A stretch of DNA of 9,364 bases from Thermogladius sp. (GTDB taxonomy: Archaea > Thermoproteota > Thermoprotei_A > Sulfolobales > Desulfurococcaceae), in NCBI GenBank assembly GCA_009904025.1, contig WYEE01000105.1, positions 1-9,364 of the forward strand. Reading direction: 5' to 3'. Under the pieces are notes generated by a model. It worked only from the letters and a program-made list of their open reading frames with translations. It was not told where the DNA came from and did no database searches. The translations under genes were made by a program, and so were the position numbers. Below are positions 1-6,827 of the stretch, in pieces (position 1 is the stretch's first letter; every line of letters starts with the position of its first letter).

Positions 1-33
1 GACTCCGCGGACTTCTTTTGCAGGGTTTGCATG

Positions 34-50
34 GAAAGGGTTTTTATTTT
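34..50 (+). promoter_or_regulatory. Putative BRE/TATA promoter of the GT2 glycosyltransferase gene
   Basis: A purine-rich GAAAGG (34-39) is followed by a T-rich box GTTTTTATTTT (40-50), the arrangement of an archaeal BRE plus TATA element. Transcription would be expected to begin about 25 bases beyond the box centre, near position 70, giving a leader of roughly 15 to 24 bases before the first start codons. The placement fits the gene to its right. Inferred from sequence alone; the reverse strand of the same A/T run could instead serve a leftward gene. Confidence 0.45.
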
Positions 51-56
51 CCGGGG

Positions 57-69
57 ACTCTATTAGAGT
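57..69. repeat. 13-bp perfect inverted repeat in the GT2 upstream region
   Basis: The sequence ACTCTA-T-TAGAGT is a perfect inverted repeat with 6-base arms around one central T. It lies just downstream of the TATA-like box and over the expected transcription start of the GT2 gene, where an archaeal repressor would be expected to bind. It could be an operator or chance; no second copy was noticed in the window. Confidence 0.4.
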
Positions 70-84
70 ATCGTCTAGTGCAAC

Positions 85-1200
85 GTGGTTGAGATGGCTG
101 ATGTCCTAGGAGACGCTGTGGGAGTGGTTGAGGGCCTTGCTATAGCCTACATGGCTATCCTCGCGATAGGCTTGACGGGTTACGTCTTGTATAAGCCGAG
201 GAGGGATGGTGTCAAGGCGGGGGATTTCGAGATAGTTGTCGTCTCGAAGGCTGATGGGAGGGTTAGGAGAAGTCTCTTCGAGACGTTGAGGTACCACGCG
301 AGGAGGTTCGGCGGGGTAACGCTGGTGGTCGACGAGGAGTCTCCTCTACTAGGAGAGTTGCGGGGGCTGAACTACATTAAGCTCATCGTGGTGCCCAGGG
401 ACTACAGGAGGGATCTAGTCGGGAAGGGGAGGGCTTTAAACTACTTTATCGAGAGGTTCGTCGACCCAGATAAATGGTATGTCTTCATTGACGACGACAA
501 TATCATCCTAGACGACAACTTCCTCTACGAGATCCCCTTCTACGAGTCTAAAGGCGTTTACGTTGGCAACGGCGTCCTTGTCCCGAGGATGGGTAGGAGT
601 AAGATCGCGTATGTCATGGACTGGGTTAGATTCCTGGACGACATCACGCTCTACAGGTTTTTCACAGGCCTTTTAGGCAAGCCGTTGCTGGGGTTGCACG
701 GGGAGCTCCTCATAGTCAAGGGGAGGGTTTTGAAGGAGGTTGGGTTCAGCTACAGGAGTATAACAGAGGACTTCAGGTTCTCAGTGGAGCTGGTTAAAAG
801 AGGGTACAAGACGTGGCAGAGCAGTACGAGGGTCCTCATCAAGAGCCCTAACAGCCTCCTCGACCTTCTGAGGCAGAGGGGGAGGTGGTTTAAAGGGGTC
901 ATCACGGACGTGAAGCACAGCCCGCTACCCATGAAGGTGGTCGTCGGGGTCAGAGCCTTCTTCTGGAGCCTCGTCTTCACAGTCTCCTGGGTTATGTTGC
1001 CGGCCATCATAGCGGCTGGGGTTATATGGCTTATACTCCCAGCCGGCCTATACTATGTTACAGCCTACTTGTACGGGTCTTACAAAGCCGGCGACCCAAT
1101 ACTAGTCTTCACGATACCCTTGTTCGGTTTAATAGAGGCTTCGGCTAGGATATACGGGTTGATCTCGGTCAGGGATTTTGTTGTCATTGATAAGAATTAA
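85..1200 (+). CDS. Membrane-associated family 2 glycosyltransferase, egghead/beta-mannosyltransferase-like
   Basis: Processive-type GT2 enzyme expected to transfer a sugar from a nucleotide (or dolichyl-phosphate) donor to a lipid-linked or envelope glycan at the inner face of the membrane. An N-terminal membrane helix (about residues 12-36) precedes a GT-A catalytic domain. KGRALNYF (114-121) is the usual donor-site segment and FIDDDN (134-139) carries the metal-binding DxD. ITED (226-229) supplies the catalytic-base aspartate and RQRGRW (263-268) is the Q-x-x-R-W motif. LHGELLIV (204-211) together with ITED and RQRGRW recalls egghead-type beta-mannosyltransferases. Two to three C-terminal membrane helices follow (about 288-355). 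The GTG start at 85 is the longest choice; ATG at 94 is equally plausible because neither has a strong SD. The exact sugar and acceptor cannot be read from the sequence. The alcohol dehydrogenase gene follows 39 bp downstream on the same strand. Confidence 0.85.
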   Translation: MVEMADVLGDAVGVVEGLAIAYMAILAIGLTGYVLYKPRRDGVKAGDFEIVVVSKADGRVRRSLFETLRYHARRFGGVTLVVDEESPLLGELRGLNYIKLIVVPRDYRRDLVGKGRALNYFIERFVDPDKWYVFIDDDNIILDDNFLYEIPFYESKGVYVGNGVLVPRMGRSKIAYVMDWVRFLDDITLYRFFTGLLGKPLLGLHGELLIVKGRVLKEVGFSYRSITEDFRFSVELVKRGYKTWQSSTRVLIKSPNSLLDLLRQRGRWFKGVITDVKHSPLPMKVVVGVRAFFWSLVFTVSWVMLPAIIAAGVIWLILPAGLYYVTAYLYGSYKAGDPILVFTIPLFGLIEASARIYGLISVRDFVVIDKN

Positions 1201-1226
1201 ATAGGCTTGGAAAGATAAAAATAGGC

Positions 1227-1236
1227 GAGGTGGAGG
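1227..1236 (+). promoter_or_regulatory. Shine-Dalgarno site that fixes the TTG start of the alcohol dehydrogenase
   Basis: GAGGTGGAGG contains GAGGTG (1227-1232), a good match to the archaeal anti-SD, seven bases before the TTG at 1240. A second overlapping GGAGG sits too close to be used for that codon. The strong site supports initiation at the TTG and implies that the mRNA has a leader, so the gene may be cotranscribed with the upstream glycosyltransferase or start from an AT-rich box around 1193-1222. Confidence 0.65.
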
Positions 1237-1239
1237 TTT

Positions 1240-2385
1240 TTGAAGCCTTTCAGACTGAAACACGAGGAGGTAACCTTATACTTCGGCGAGGGCTCGCTTG
1301 ACAAGGCTTCCTGGTTCCTGGAGGGTAAGAGGAAGGTGGGCGTGGTAACTGGGAAGCAATCCGCCAGGGTCTCGGGCGCACTAGACGATTTAATGAGGAT
1401 AATGAGTGAGAAGGGCGTTGAACCATTGTTCTACAGCGATGTCTCCCCGAACCCGTATCTAAGCCAGGCTCTCAGGGCTGGCGAGTTGTTCTGGAGGGAG
1501 AGCGTGGACGCTGTCGTAGCCATCGGCGGTGGTAGCGTTATCGATGCAGCTAAGGTTGCATCCGTTGTAGCCGTCTCCGGTGCGAGGTTCGAGGACCTAC
1601 TCAAAGGGGCTAGACCCAAGAGGAGGCTGCCTTTACTGGCGGTGAACCTTACACACGGGACTGGGACAGAAGTCGACAGGTACGCTGTCGTCACAGTCGA
1701 CGAGACCAGGGAGAAGCACGGGCTGACTGTCACCTACCCTGATGTTAGCGTAGACGACCCCAAGTACACTCTAACCCTCAGCCTCGAGCAGACGATCTAC
1801 ACCAGCCTCGACGCCTTCTACCACGCCTACGAGTCCGCTACTTCAAAAGTCTCATACCCATTAGTGGAGACTCTTTCCTATGAGGCGGTGGCGATAATAG
1901 GCGACAAACTCCCAAGGCTGGTGAACAACTTGAAAGACATCAGCCTGAGGACGAGCATGCTGTACGCCAGCATGCTGGCTGGCTTAAGCATAGACATGGC
2001 TTCAACACACCTCGTCCACGCCGTGGAACACGTGTTGAGCGGCCTAGAGCCCAAGCTCCCCCACGGGGCTGGTCTAGCCCTACTAGGGCCCAGGGTAGTC
2101 TACTACACTCATAAAGTACAGCCAGAGACCTCAGCCAAGCTCCTCAAGCCTATCAACCCGTATATAAAGCCGGTGGCGGATGACGCTGAGAGAGCTATGA
2201 AGAGCGTGAGGGCGTTCCAGGAGAGGGTGGGGTTCAAGCAGAGGCTAGGGGACTACGGGTTCACGGAGCAAGATGTCCCGAGGATAGTCGAGTTCTTGTT
2301 CACAAAGCTGAGATACATGGCGGAGGAGACGCCTTTCCCCGTGACAGAGGATGTCGTGAGAGATGTAGTGTTATCCGCCTTCTAG
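1240..2385 (+). CDS. Iron-containing (group III) alcohol dehydrogenase family protein
   Basis: NAD(P)-dependent dehydrogenase of the Fe-ADH fold, presumably cytosolic, interconverting an alcohol and an aldehyde or ketone; the substrate is not evident. The N-terminal half is the nucleotide-binding domain with GGGSVIDAAK (96-105), the diphosphate-binding loop of this family, and HGTGTEVD (139-146), which replaces the commoner TTAGTGSE. The C-terminal helical domain carries all four expected metal ligands: D191 and H195 in DAFYHAYE, H260 in HAVEH and H275 in LPHGAGLA. At 381 residues it has normal full length, with no frameshift. Glycerol-1-phosphate dehydrogenase, a relative in the same superfamily, is less likely given the Fe-ADH type GGGS and PHG motifs. 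It starts at TTG after a clear SD and ends 15 bp from the convergent elp3 stop. Confidence 0.88.
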   Translation: MKPFRLKHEEVTLYFGEGSLDKASWFLEGKRKVGVVTGKQSARVSGALDDLMRIMSEKGVEPLFYSDVSPNPYLSQALRAGELFWRESVDAVVAIGGGSVIDAAKVASVVAVSGARFEDLLKGARPKRRLPLLAVNLTHGTGTEVDRYAVVTVDETREKHGLTVTYPDVSVDDPKYTLTLSLEQTIYTSLDAFYHAYESATSKVSYPLVETLSYEAVAIIGDKLPRLVNNLKDISLRTSMLYASMLAGLSIDMASTHLVHAVEHVLSGLEPKLPHGAGLALLGPRVVYYTHKVQPETSAKLLKPINPYIKPVADDAERAMKSVRAFQERVGFKQRLGDYGFTEQDVPRIVEFLFTKLRYMAEETPFPVTEDVVRDVVLSAF

Positions 2386-2394
2386 GGCTTCAAC

Positions 2395-2402
2395 TTGTTT
2401 TT
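2395..2402 (+). terminator. T-rich terminator after the alcohol dehydrogenase
   Basis: TTGTTTTT begins ten bases after the TAG stop of the dehydrogenase and runs into the convergent elp3 stop codon. Archaeal RNA polymerase commonly terminates at such U-tracts without a hairpin. The site sits exactly where readthrough would produce antisense RNA to elp3. Confidence 0.45.
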
Positions 2403-3891
2403 ACCTCAAGATCTTCCACATGTACGGGCTCTCCGGGGGCCTGAAGTACCCTAGCTTCCTATAGTACTCTCGGGCGCCTACACCGCTTAACACAAGTATC
2501 TTCCTAGCATCGTACTCCTCCAACGCTATCCTCTCGGCCTCCCTCAATAGGAGCCTGCCCCAACCCACGTGCTGCCACCAGCCGCCTCTCGCGCCCACTG
2601 GCGTCTCAGGGCCGTATACATGCAGCTCTCTCACGATAGCGGTCCTCGAGTCAACCTCCCTCCTGTGGGCTCTATCACTCGGTATCCTGAGGCGGAGCAA
2701 CCCTATCAGGATATCCTGCGAGACGTCCTCGACGGCGAGGAACTCCTCTATCCCATGGCTCGCCTCATACGTAGTCCTGGTAATCCTCGTGTAGCCATGC
2801 CTGGGCGACCTGCCGAACTTGTACCACTGGAAACCAACCTCCCTGAACCTTATCTCGTTGATCACAATACCCTTCTCCAGAGCCCTCTTCTCCACGAGCT
2901 CTCTCAGATTAGCCAGCTTAGTCCCCGCCACCACCTCACCGGCCGGTATATCCCTCCTAACCCTCATCACCCTGACATACCTGGGTATGTACTTGTAGGC
3001 CTCGCTTATCAGCTCGACAGCCTCCTCGTCCGTGAGAGGCTTGTACAAACCCCTCTTCCACTCCTCGTAGAGCTCCGTCCCCTCCACAACCTCAGTCGGG
3101 TAGATCTTAAGCATGTCAGGCCTATAGTCCGGGTTCTCGAAGAGCTCCTTGAACATCTCGAGGTCTCTATCCCAGCTACTCCCAGGGAGGTTGAGCATCA
3201 CATGGTACACGATTTTGAAACCAGCGTCCTTTAGGATCCGCGTTGACTCTATGGTGTCCTTGACGAGGTGGCCTCTCTTAACTCTCACGAGGACGTTATC
3301 GTATATGCTCTGAACCCCGAGCTCCGCTCTCGTGGCACCGTATGAGAGCATTTCATCAGCGTGCTTCTCTCTCCCCCAGTCCGGCCTCGTCTCGATCGTC
3401 AATCCGACAGCCCTTAAACCAGCGTTCTCATTCTTCAACATAGCCTCCTCCAGGTCTACTCTCCGAGGAGGGTCGGGTATCGGGAACCTGTTCAAAGCCT
3501 CGTACACCATGCCGATAAACCACTTCTTGTAGGCATCCGGGGCCGCTAGGAATGTGCCCCCCATCACAATGACCTCTATTTTACTGGGCTGGTGGCCTAG
3601 GGCGATGTACTGCTTGACCCTCTCAACGACCTGCTTATACGGGTGGAAGCTGTTCCTCCTAGCCCTCCTGAGCGCGGGCTCGTTCCCGAAGTAGCTCTTC
3701 GGCGTGCCCGCTGAGGGGCCTCCCGGGCAGTAGATGCATGACCCCGGGCATGGGATGGAGTGTGTCATAACGGCTACAACAGAGACCCCACTCATCAGCC
3801 TACTCGGCTTCCTGACACCTAGGTTGAGAGTAGCCTCTTTCTCCTCGAACATCACTCGATCTAACCAGCTCTCAGCCAACGACTCCATCAT
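2401..3891 (-). CDS. elp3: Elp3-type tRNA uridine(34) carboxymethyl synthase (radical SAM plus GNAT)
   Basis: Archaeal Elp3 homologue, a stand-alone counterpart of the Elongator catalytic subunit, using SAM and acetyl-CoA to add the carboxymethyl-type modification to wobble U34 of tRNA. The radical SAM domain has C48, C52 and C55 (CPGSCIYC) for the 4Fe-4S cluster, followed by CPGGPS and SYFGNEP (66-72), and VMGGTF (109-114). The C-terminal acetyltransferase domain is complete: RELHVYG (421-427), QHVGWG (440-445) for acetyl-CoA binding, and GVGAREYYRKLGY (about 470-482). The N-terminus is odd: only about 30 residues precede the conserved KPSRLMSGVSVVAVM segment, where relatives carry a longer tRNA-binding region. 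No upstream in-frame start exists before a stop, so ATG at 3891 (or the adjacent ATG at 3888) is the start. It lies 23 bp downstream of the MoeA gene. Confidence 0.95.
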   Translation of the reverse strand: MMESLAESWLDRVMFEEKEATLNLGVRKPSRLMSGVSVVAVMTHSIPCPGSCIYCPGGPSAGTPKSYFGNEPALRRARRNSFHPYKQVVERVKQYIALGHQPSKIEVIVMGGTFLAAPDAYKKWFIGMVYEALNRFPIPDPPRRVDLEEAMLKNENAGLRAVGLTIETRPDWGREKHADEMLSYGATRAELGVQSIYDNVLVRVKRGHLVKDTIESTRILKDAGFKIVYHVMLNLPGSSWDRDLEMFKELFENPDYRPDMLKIYPTEVVEGTELYEEWKRGLYKPLTDEEAVELISEAYKYIPRYVRVMRVRRDIPAGEVVAGTKLANLRELVEKRALEKGIVINEIRFREVGFQWYKFGRSPRHGYTRITRTTYEASHGIEEFLAVEDVSQDILIGLLRLRIPSDRAHRREVDSRTAIVRELHVYGPETPVGARGGWWQHVGWGRLLLREAERIALEEYDARKILVLSGVGAREYYRKLGYFRPPESPYMWKILR

Positions 3892-3910
3892 GTTGGCATG
3901 GGTTGAAAAT

Positions 3911-3919
3911 CCTTTTAAG
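3911..3919 (-). promoter_or_regulatory. Possible TATA-like box before elp3
   Basis: On the minus strand CTTAAAAGG overlaps the TAA stop of the MoeA gene and is centred about 24 bases upstream of the elp3 ATG. That spacing would give a leaderless elp3 mRNA, which fits the absence of a convincing SD before this start. It may equally be a chance AT-rich stop-codon context within a flippase-moeA-elp3 transcript. Confidence 0.25.
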
Positions 3920-5141
3920 GGTAATCCAAGTAAACCGGTATGACCTCGCCCTCCTCGAAGCCCTCGCTACCCTCCTCCACCCTAATGTAGGAGTCTGTCT
4001 CGGATAGGCTTCTCAACAAGCCGCTGCCCCTCAGCATGAAGGGCTCTACAACCAGCTCGCCCCCGACAGCCTTAAGCCTCGACCTGATGAAAGTAGTGTA
4101 GCCTGCTTGGTTTGGCAAGCGCGTGGCCAACCTCGCGTATACCACACGCGTCTCCAACCCCTTCAACCCGAGGGCCCTGGTCAAAGCGGGTTTGAACAAA
4201 CCTTCTAGGCCGGTCCAAGCCGCTAGTGGGAAACCGCTTAAATGCAGGATGGGCTTACCCCCGACTAGGGAGAGGCTTGTAGGTCTCCCAGGCCTCATCG
4301 CAACCCCTCTGAAAACCCACTCTCCGTTCTTCTCGACGAGCTCGTAGACAAGGTCGCTGGAGCCAGGTCCAGTACCCCCCGTGGTTATGACGATGTCGTT
4401 GACGCTGAGAGCCTTGAGGACAATGTCTTCAACAAAACTGTAATCGTCGGGTGCTAGACCATAGTAGGCTGTGTCTATGAAGGGGTATCTCCCTAGATAT
4501 GATAACACCACGTAGCTCGTCGAATTTAATATCCTACCTCTAGGTAGGTCGCCTGAAACCCACGTCGGCTCAACCACCTCACTGCCGATCGAGACGACCC
4601 CGATCCTCAGCTTACCCAGCACCTCTACTCTACTGTAGCCTGCAGCCGACAACACAGGTATTTTCCTGAAGTCGAGCACGCTACCCGCTTCGAGAACTAC
4701 CTCCCCCGCGGAGAAATCCTCGCCACGCCTCGAGACGTTGGCTCCTACTGCTACTGGCCTGTAAACCAGGATCTTCCCGTCCCCCCGGGTGGTTTCCTCA
4801 AGCATCACAACAGCGTCAGCCCCCTCGGGTAGCGGCTCGCCTGTGGAGACCGGGGAGGTACAACCTTGTTTAATCGGGGTATCCCGCACAACCCTCAATT
4901 CCACTGGGTTGAATAAGCTGGCGCTGTAGGTATCCGAGCTTCTAACAGCGTACCCGTCAACAGCGCTCCTGTCGAAGGGCGGGTGGGCTATTTTTGCCTC
5001 AATGCTCCTCGCCAGCACCCTCCCCCGGGCTTCAAGCAAGTCCACCTCCTCTACAGCCAGCTCCAAGTCTTTTAGCACGCTGGCTAGTTTATCAACCGCG
5101 GCGGCCAGGCTGGTTAAAGACTTTAACTCCTTCCCCTCCAA
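3915..5141 (-). CDS. moeA: MoeA-like molybdopterin molybdenumtransferase
   Basis: Inserts molybdate (or tungstate, common in hyperthermophiles) into adenylylated molybdopterin in the last step of cofactor synthesis. Visible family blocks are PPFDRSAVDGYAV (54-66), GEPLPEGADAVVMLE (101-115), ANVSRRGEDFSAG (134-146), the MoaB/MoeA-like cofactor domain from about 178 to 320 with GSEVVEP (186-192) and TTGGTGPGSSD (253-263), RPGRP (283-287), and a C-terminal domain IV ending in YIRVEEGSEGFEEGEV (385-400). Length (408) is normal for MoeA. Two signatures deviate: the usual TGDEL reads IGSEV, and the usual GLPGNPVSA reads SGFPLAAW (302-309). It may therefore be a divergent paralogue of the canonical enzyme. 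TTG at 5141 was chosen because GAGGTG lies five bases upstream. It lies 45 bp after the flippase gene and 23 bp before elp3. Confidence 0.88.
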   Translation of the reverse strand: MEGKELKSLTSLAAAVDKLASVLKDLELAVEEVDLLEARGRVLARSIEAKIAHPPFDRSAVDGYAVRSSDTYSASLFNPVELRVVRDTPIKQGCTSPVSTGEPLPEGADAVVMLEETTRGDGKILVYRPVAVGANVSRRGEDFSAGEVVLEAGSVLDFRKIPVLSAAGYSRVEVLGKLRIGVVSIGSEVVEPTWVSGDLPRGRILNSTSYVVLSYLGRYPFIDTAYYGLAPDDYSFVEDIVLKALSVNDIVITTGGTGPGSSDLVYELVEKNGEWVFRGVAMRPGRPTSLSLVGGKPILHLSGFPLAAWTGLEGLFKPALTRALGLKGLETRVVYARLATRLPNQAGYTTFIRSRLKAVGGELVVEPFMLRGSGLLRSLSETDSYIRVEEGSEGFEEGEVIPVYLDYP

Positions 5142-5146
5142 GACAA

Positions 5147-5152
5147 CACCTC
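5147..5152 (-). promoter_or_regulatory. Shine-Dalgarno site fixing the TTG start of the MoeA-like gene
   Basis: On the minus strand GAGGTG lies five bases before the TTG at 5141, the same motif used by the alcohol dehydrogenase TTG start. It supports a non-ATG start and translation from a leadered message, consistent with cotranscription from the flippase promoter. Confidence 0.6.
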
Positions 5153-5186
5153 AACCAAAATCGGATCCTATTTGCGGCTTAATACT

Positions 5187-6755
5187 TCAATACCGCCTCG
5201 CAAAGTAGTCTTGGATCCTCTTGTACAACCCGAGGTAGGCTGAGACAACCCCGCCGACGACCGGGATGCTCCTGGAGACTCTACCCAGGAAGGACAGCTC
5301 GATATCCGTGAGGGCGTGGAGACCCGCAGTTGCCACGCTGTACGCTAGCAAGGTGATTAAGAAGCCTACAGTCAACCTCGCGATGGATAAAGGCAGTAGC
5401 ACCGCGAGCGGTATGGAGGAGGCGACAGCCACAGCCGAGGCTGCAAACATCTTGGCATACTTGGAGTAGTCGAATTCAAACCCCCTCCTAGATAAGAAGA
5501 GCAACTGGTAGACTAGGGCGGGTACACCCGCTGTTGCGTAAGCTATTGCTAGACCCGGGACGCCGAGGAGTAGACCGAGTGAGGTATATAAGGTTACGCC
5601 TGCGGCGAGCCCGATGATATTAGACTTGAGGATAACCTGCTTATACCCCTCTGCCTGGATTATAGAGCCGGCTATAACGCTGAAAGGCCACGTTAGGAGC
5701 GTCAGGGAGATTATAGTGTAGTAGAAGGCTGCGCTAACATACTCGAAGCCGTATACAGCTCTAATAACGTCGCCTGAGTATACTATTGAGAACAATGATA
5801 GGGGGAGGGTTAGCGCTAGCAGAGCTGAGAGAGTTGCCTCAGCAACACCCTCTAGATTCCCCTCTCCACTCTTCGACTGGTAAACGAAGAGGGGTAGTAG
5901 AGGTGTCGCGATCGCGCCATAGACAGCTGTCACAGCTCCGAGGAAGTTGTAGGCTGCGTTGAAATAGCCCGCCATAGCGTTCCCGAGGACGCCGAGACCT
6001 GCTGTCACGAAGCCGAGGATATAGCTTTGAAGCCTCCCGACAATAGCCCCAGCCACACTCCCAGAGTACACTGCGAGAGCGTATGTTAAAACCTCCTTGA
6101 AATCGAGCCCGCATCCACCCCCTGAAATAACTTTCCTCACAAGTAAGAGGGCTATAATGAGGGCGGTAATGTATGATAGCCCGGTGGCTATAATAGTATT
6201 CTCTATGGAGGGGGCTACTAGCTTGAACAACGCTACAACGGCTAAGAGGCGTACAGCTGGCTGGACAATGCTCACGATCGTCCAAGACCAGGCTTCGCCA
6301 AGCCCGACCATAAGACTCGATAGGTCGCCTACTAGAACCTGGGGGGCTAGAGTCAAAGATGTTAAAGCCACGTACAAGCCTATCCCGCTCCTACTGCTGA
6401 AGACCACTCCAAGCTCCTCTCCGAGTAGGACAAGGGGTGCTGACACGAGGAGGGAGAGGAGAAGCTTCGTCGCCAAGGCTGTCCTCGCCAGCTCTGACAC
6501 CATGCACATCCTCCCCCGGGTAGCGTATAGCGAGGAGTACCTTAGGACAGCTGCGTCTAAGCCTAGGTCTGTGAAGAGGATTAGGACGCTCATGGGTATC
6601 TGGGCTAGACCATACAAACCGTAGTTCACTGGGCCAAGGAACCTCGCTGTTATCATCAGCGTGGCCACCAGTATTATCAGCTTGATTATCGTTGAGGCAG
6701 TGTATAGGAATGCGTGGACGCCGGCCTTCTCGACAGTGTACTCTAGCTCACTCAT
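5187..6755 (-). CDS. Wzx/RfbX-type polysaccharide (lipid-linked oligosaccharide) flippase
   Basis: Multi-pass membrane protein of the MVF/MOP flippase superfamily, expected to turn lipid-linked glycans across the membrane for N-glycosylation or surface polysaccharide assembly. Its 522 residues are almost entirely hydrophobic segments joined by short loops, consistent with about 12 to 14 helices. The N-terminal block is typical of the family: ITARFLGPVNYGLYGLA (35-51), then FTDLGLDAAVLRYSS (61-75). A short cytoplasmic N-terminus precedes helix 1 (about 14-38) and a basic tail (KRIQDYFARRY) closes the protein. ATG at 6755 is the natural start, with GGTG just before it. It is the first gene of a leftward block with moeA and elp3, which do not share an evident function with it; thiL diverges from the same upstream region. 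The transported glycan cannot be inferred. Confidence 0.88.
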   Translation of the reverse strand: MSELEYTVEKAGVHAFLYTASTIIKLIILVATLMITARFLGPVNYGLYGLAQIPMSVLILFTDLGLDAAVLRYSSLYATRGRMCMVSELARTALATKLLLSLLVSAPLVLLGEELGVVFSSRSGIGLYVALTSLTLAPQVLVGDLSSLMVGLGEAWSWTIVSIVQPAVRLLAVVALFKLVAPSIENTIIATGLSYITALIIALLLVRKVISGGGCGLDFKEVLTYALAVYSGSVAGAIVGRLQSYILGFVTAGLGVLGNAMAGYFNAAYNFLGAVTAVYGAIATPLLPLFVYQSKSGEGNLEGVAEATLSALLALTLPLSLFSIVYSGDVIRAVYGFEYVSAAFYYTIISLTLLTWPFSVIAGSIIQAEGYKQVILKSNIIGLAAGVTLYTSLGLLLGVPGLAIAYATAGVPALVYQLLFLSRRGFEFDYSKYAKMFAASAVAVASSIPLAVLLPLSIARLTVGFLITLLAYSVATAGLHALTDIELSFLGRVSRSIPVVGGVVSAYLGLYKRIQDYFARRY

Positions 6756-6782
6756 CTACACCACGTTCAGCAAGCAGGCTGG

Positions 6783-6796
6783 ATTAAATTATTTAC
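6783..6796. promoter_or_regulatory. Bidirectional TATA element between the flippase gene and thiL
   Basis: The only AT-rich block in the divergent region is ATTAAATTATTTAC. Within it TAAAT-T-ATTTA (6785-6795) is a perfect inverted repeat, so it presents nearly the same TATA-like box to both strands. With initiation about 25 bases away, the flippase mRNA would start near 6765 (leader about 10 bases) and the thiL mRNA near 6815 (leader about 13 bases). Both predictions match the chosen start codons. Confidence 0.55.
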
Positions 6797-6827
6797 TGCC
6801 GTGTCTTTTAATGAGTTTGGTGTGGTA

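Noticed and set aside
1..32. Possible start of a leftward gene: minus-strand ATG at 32 followed by an open frame to the window edge (MQTLQKKSAES)
   Set aside because: Only ten codons are visible, no SD is present, and the nearest minus-strand TATA-like run is only about ten bases upstream, too close for a normal start. It may be real but cannot be supported here.
2569..3234. 221-residue open frame on the plus strand opposite elp3
   Set aside because: It is fully antisense to a well-conserved gene, is rich in P, L and R as expected from the reverse of GC-rich coding sequence, and shows no domain or SD.
6097..6624. 175-residue plus-strand frame and a 148-residue minus-strand frame (5839-6285) inside the flippase gene
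   Set aside because: Both overlap the flippase coding sequence in other frames, have low-complexity S/R/T-rich composition and resemble no known protein.
6801..6827. Longer thiL with a GTG start at 6801
   Set aside because: The codon lies within a few bases of the TATA element, before any plausible transcription start. The nine extra residues do not resemble ThiL, and ATG 6828 has a better context.
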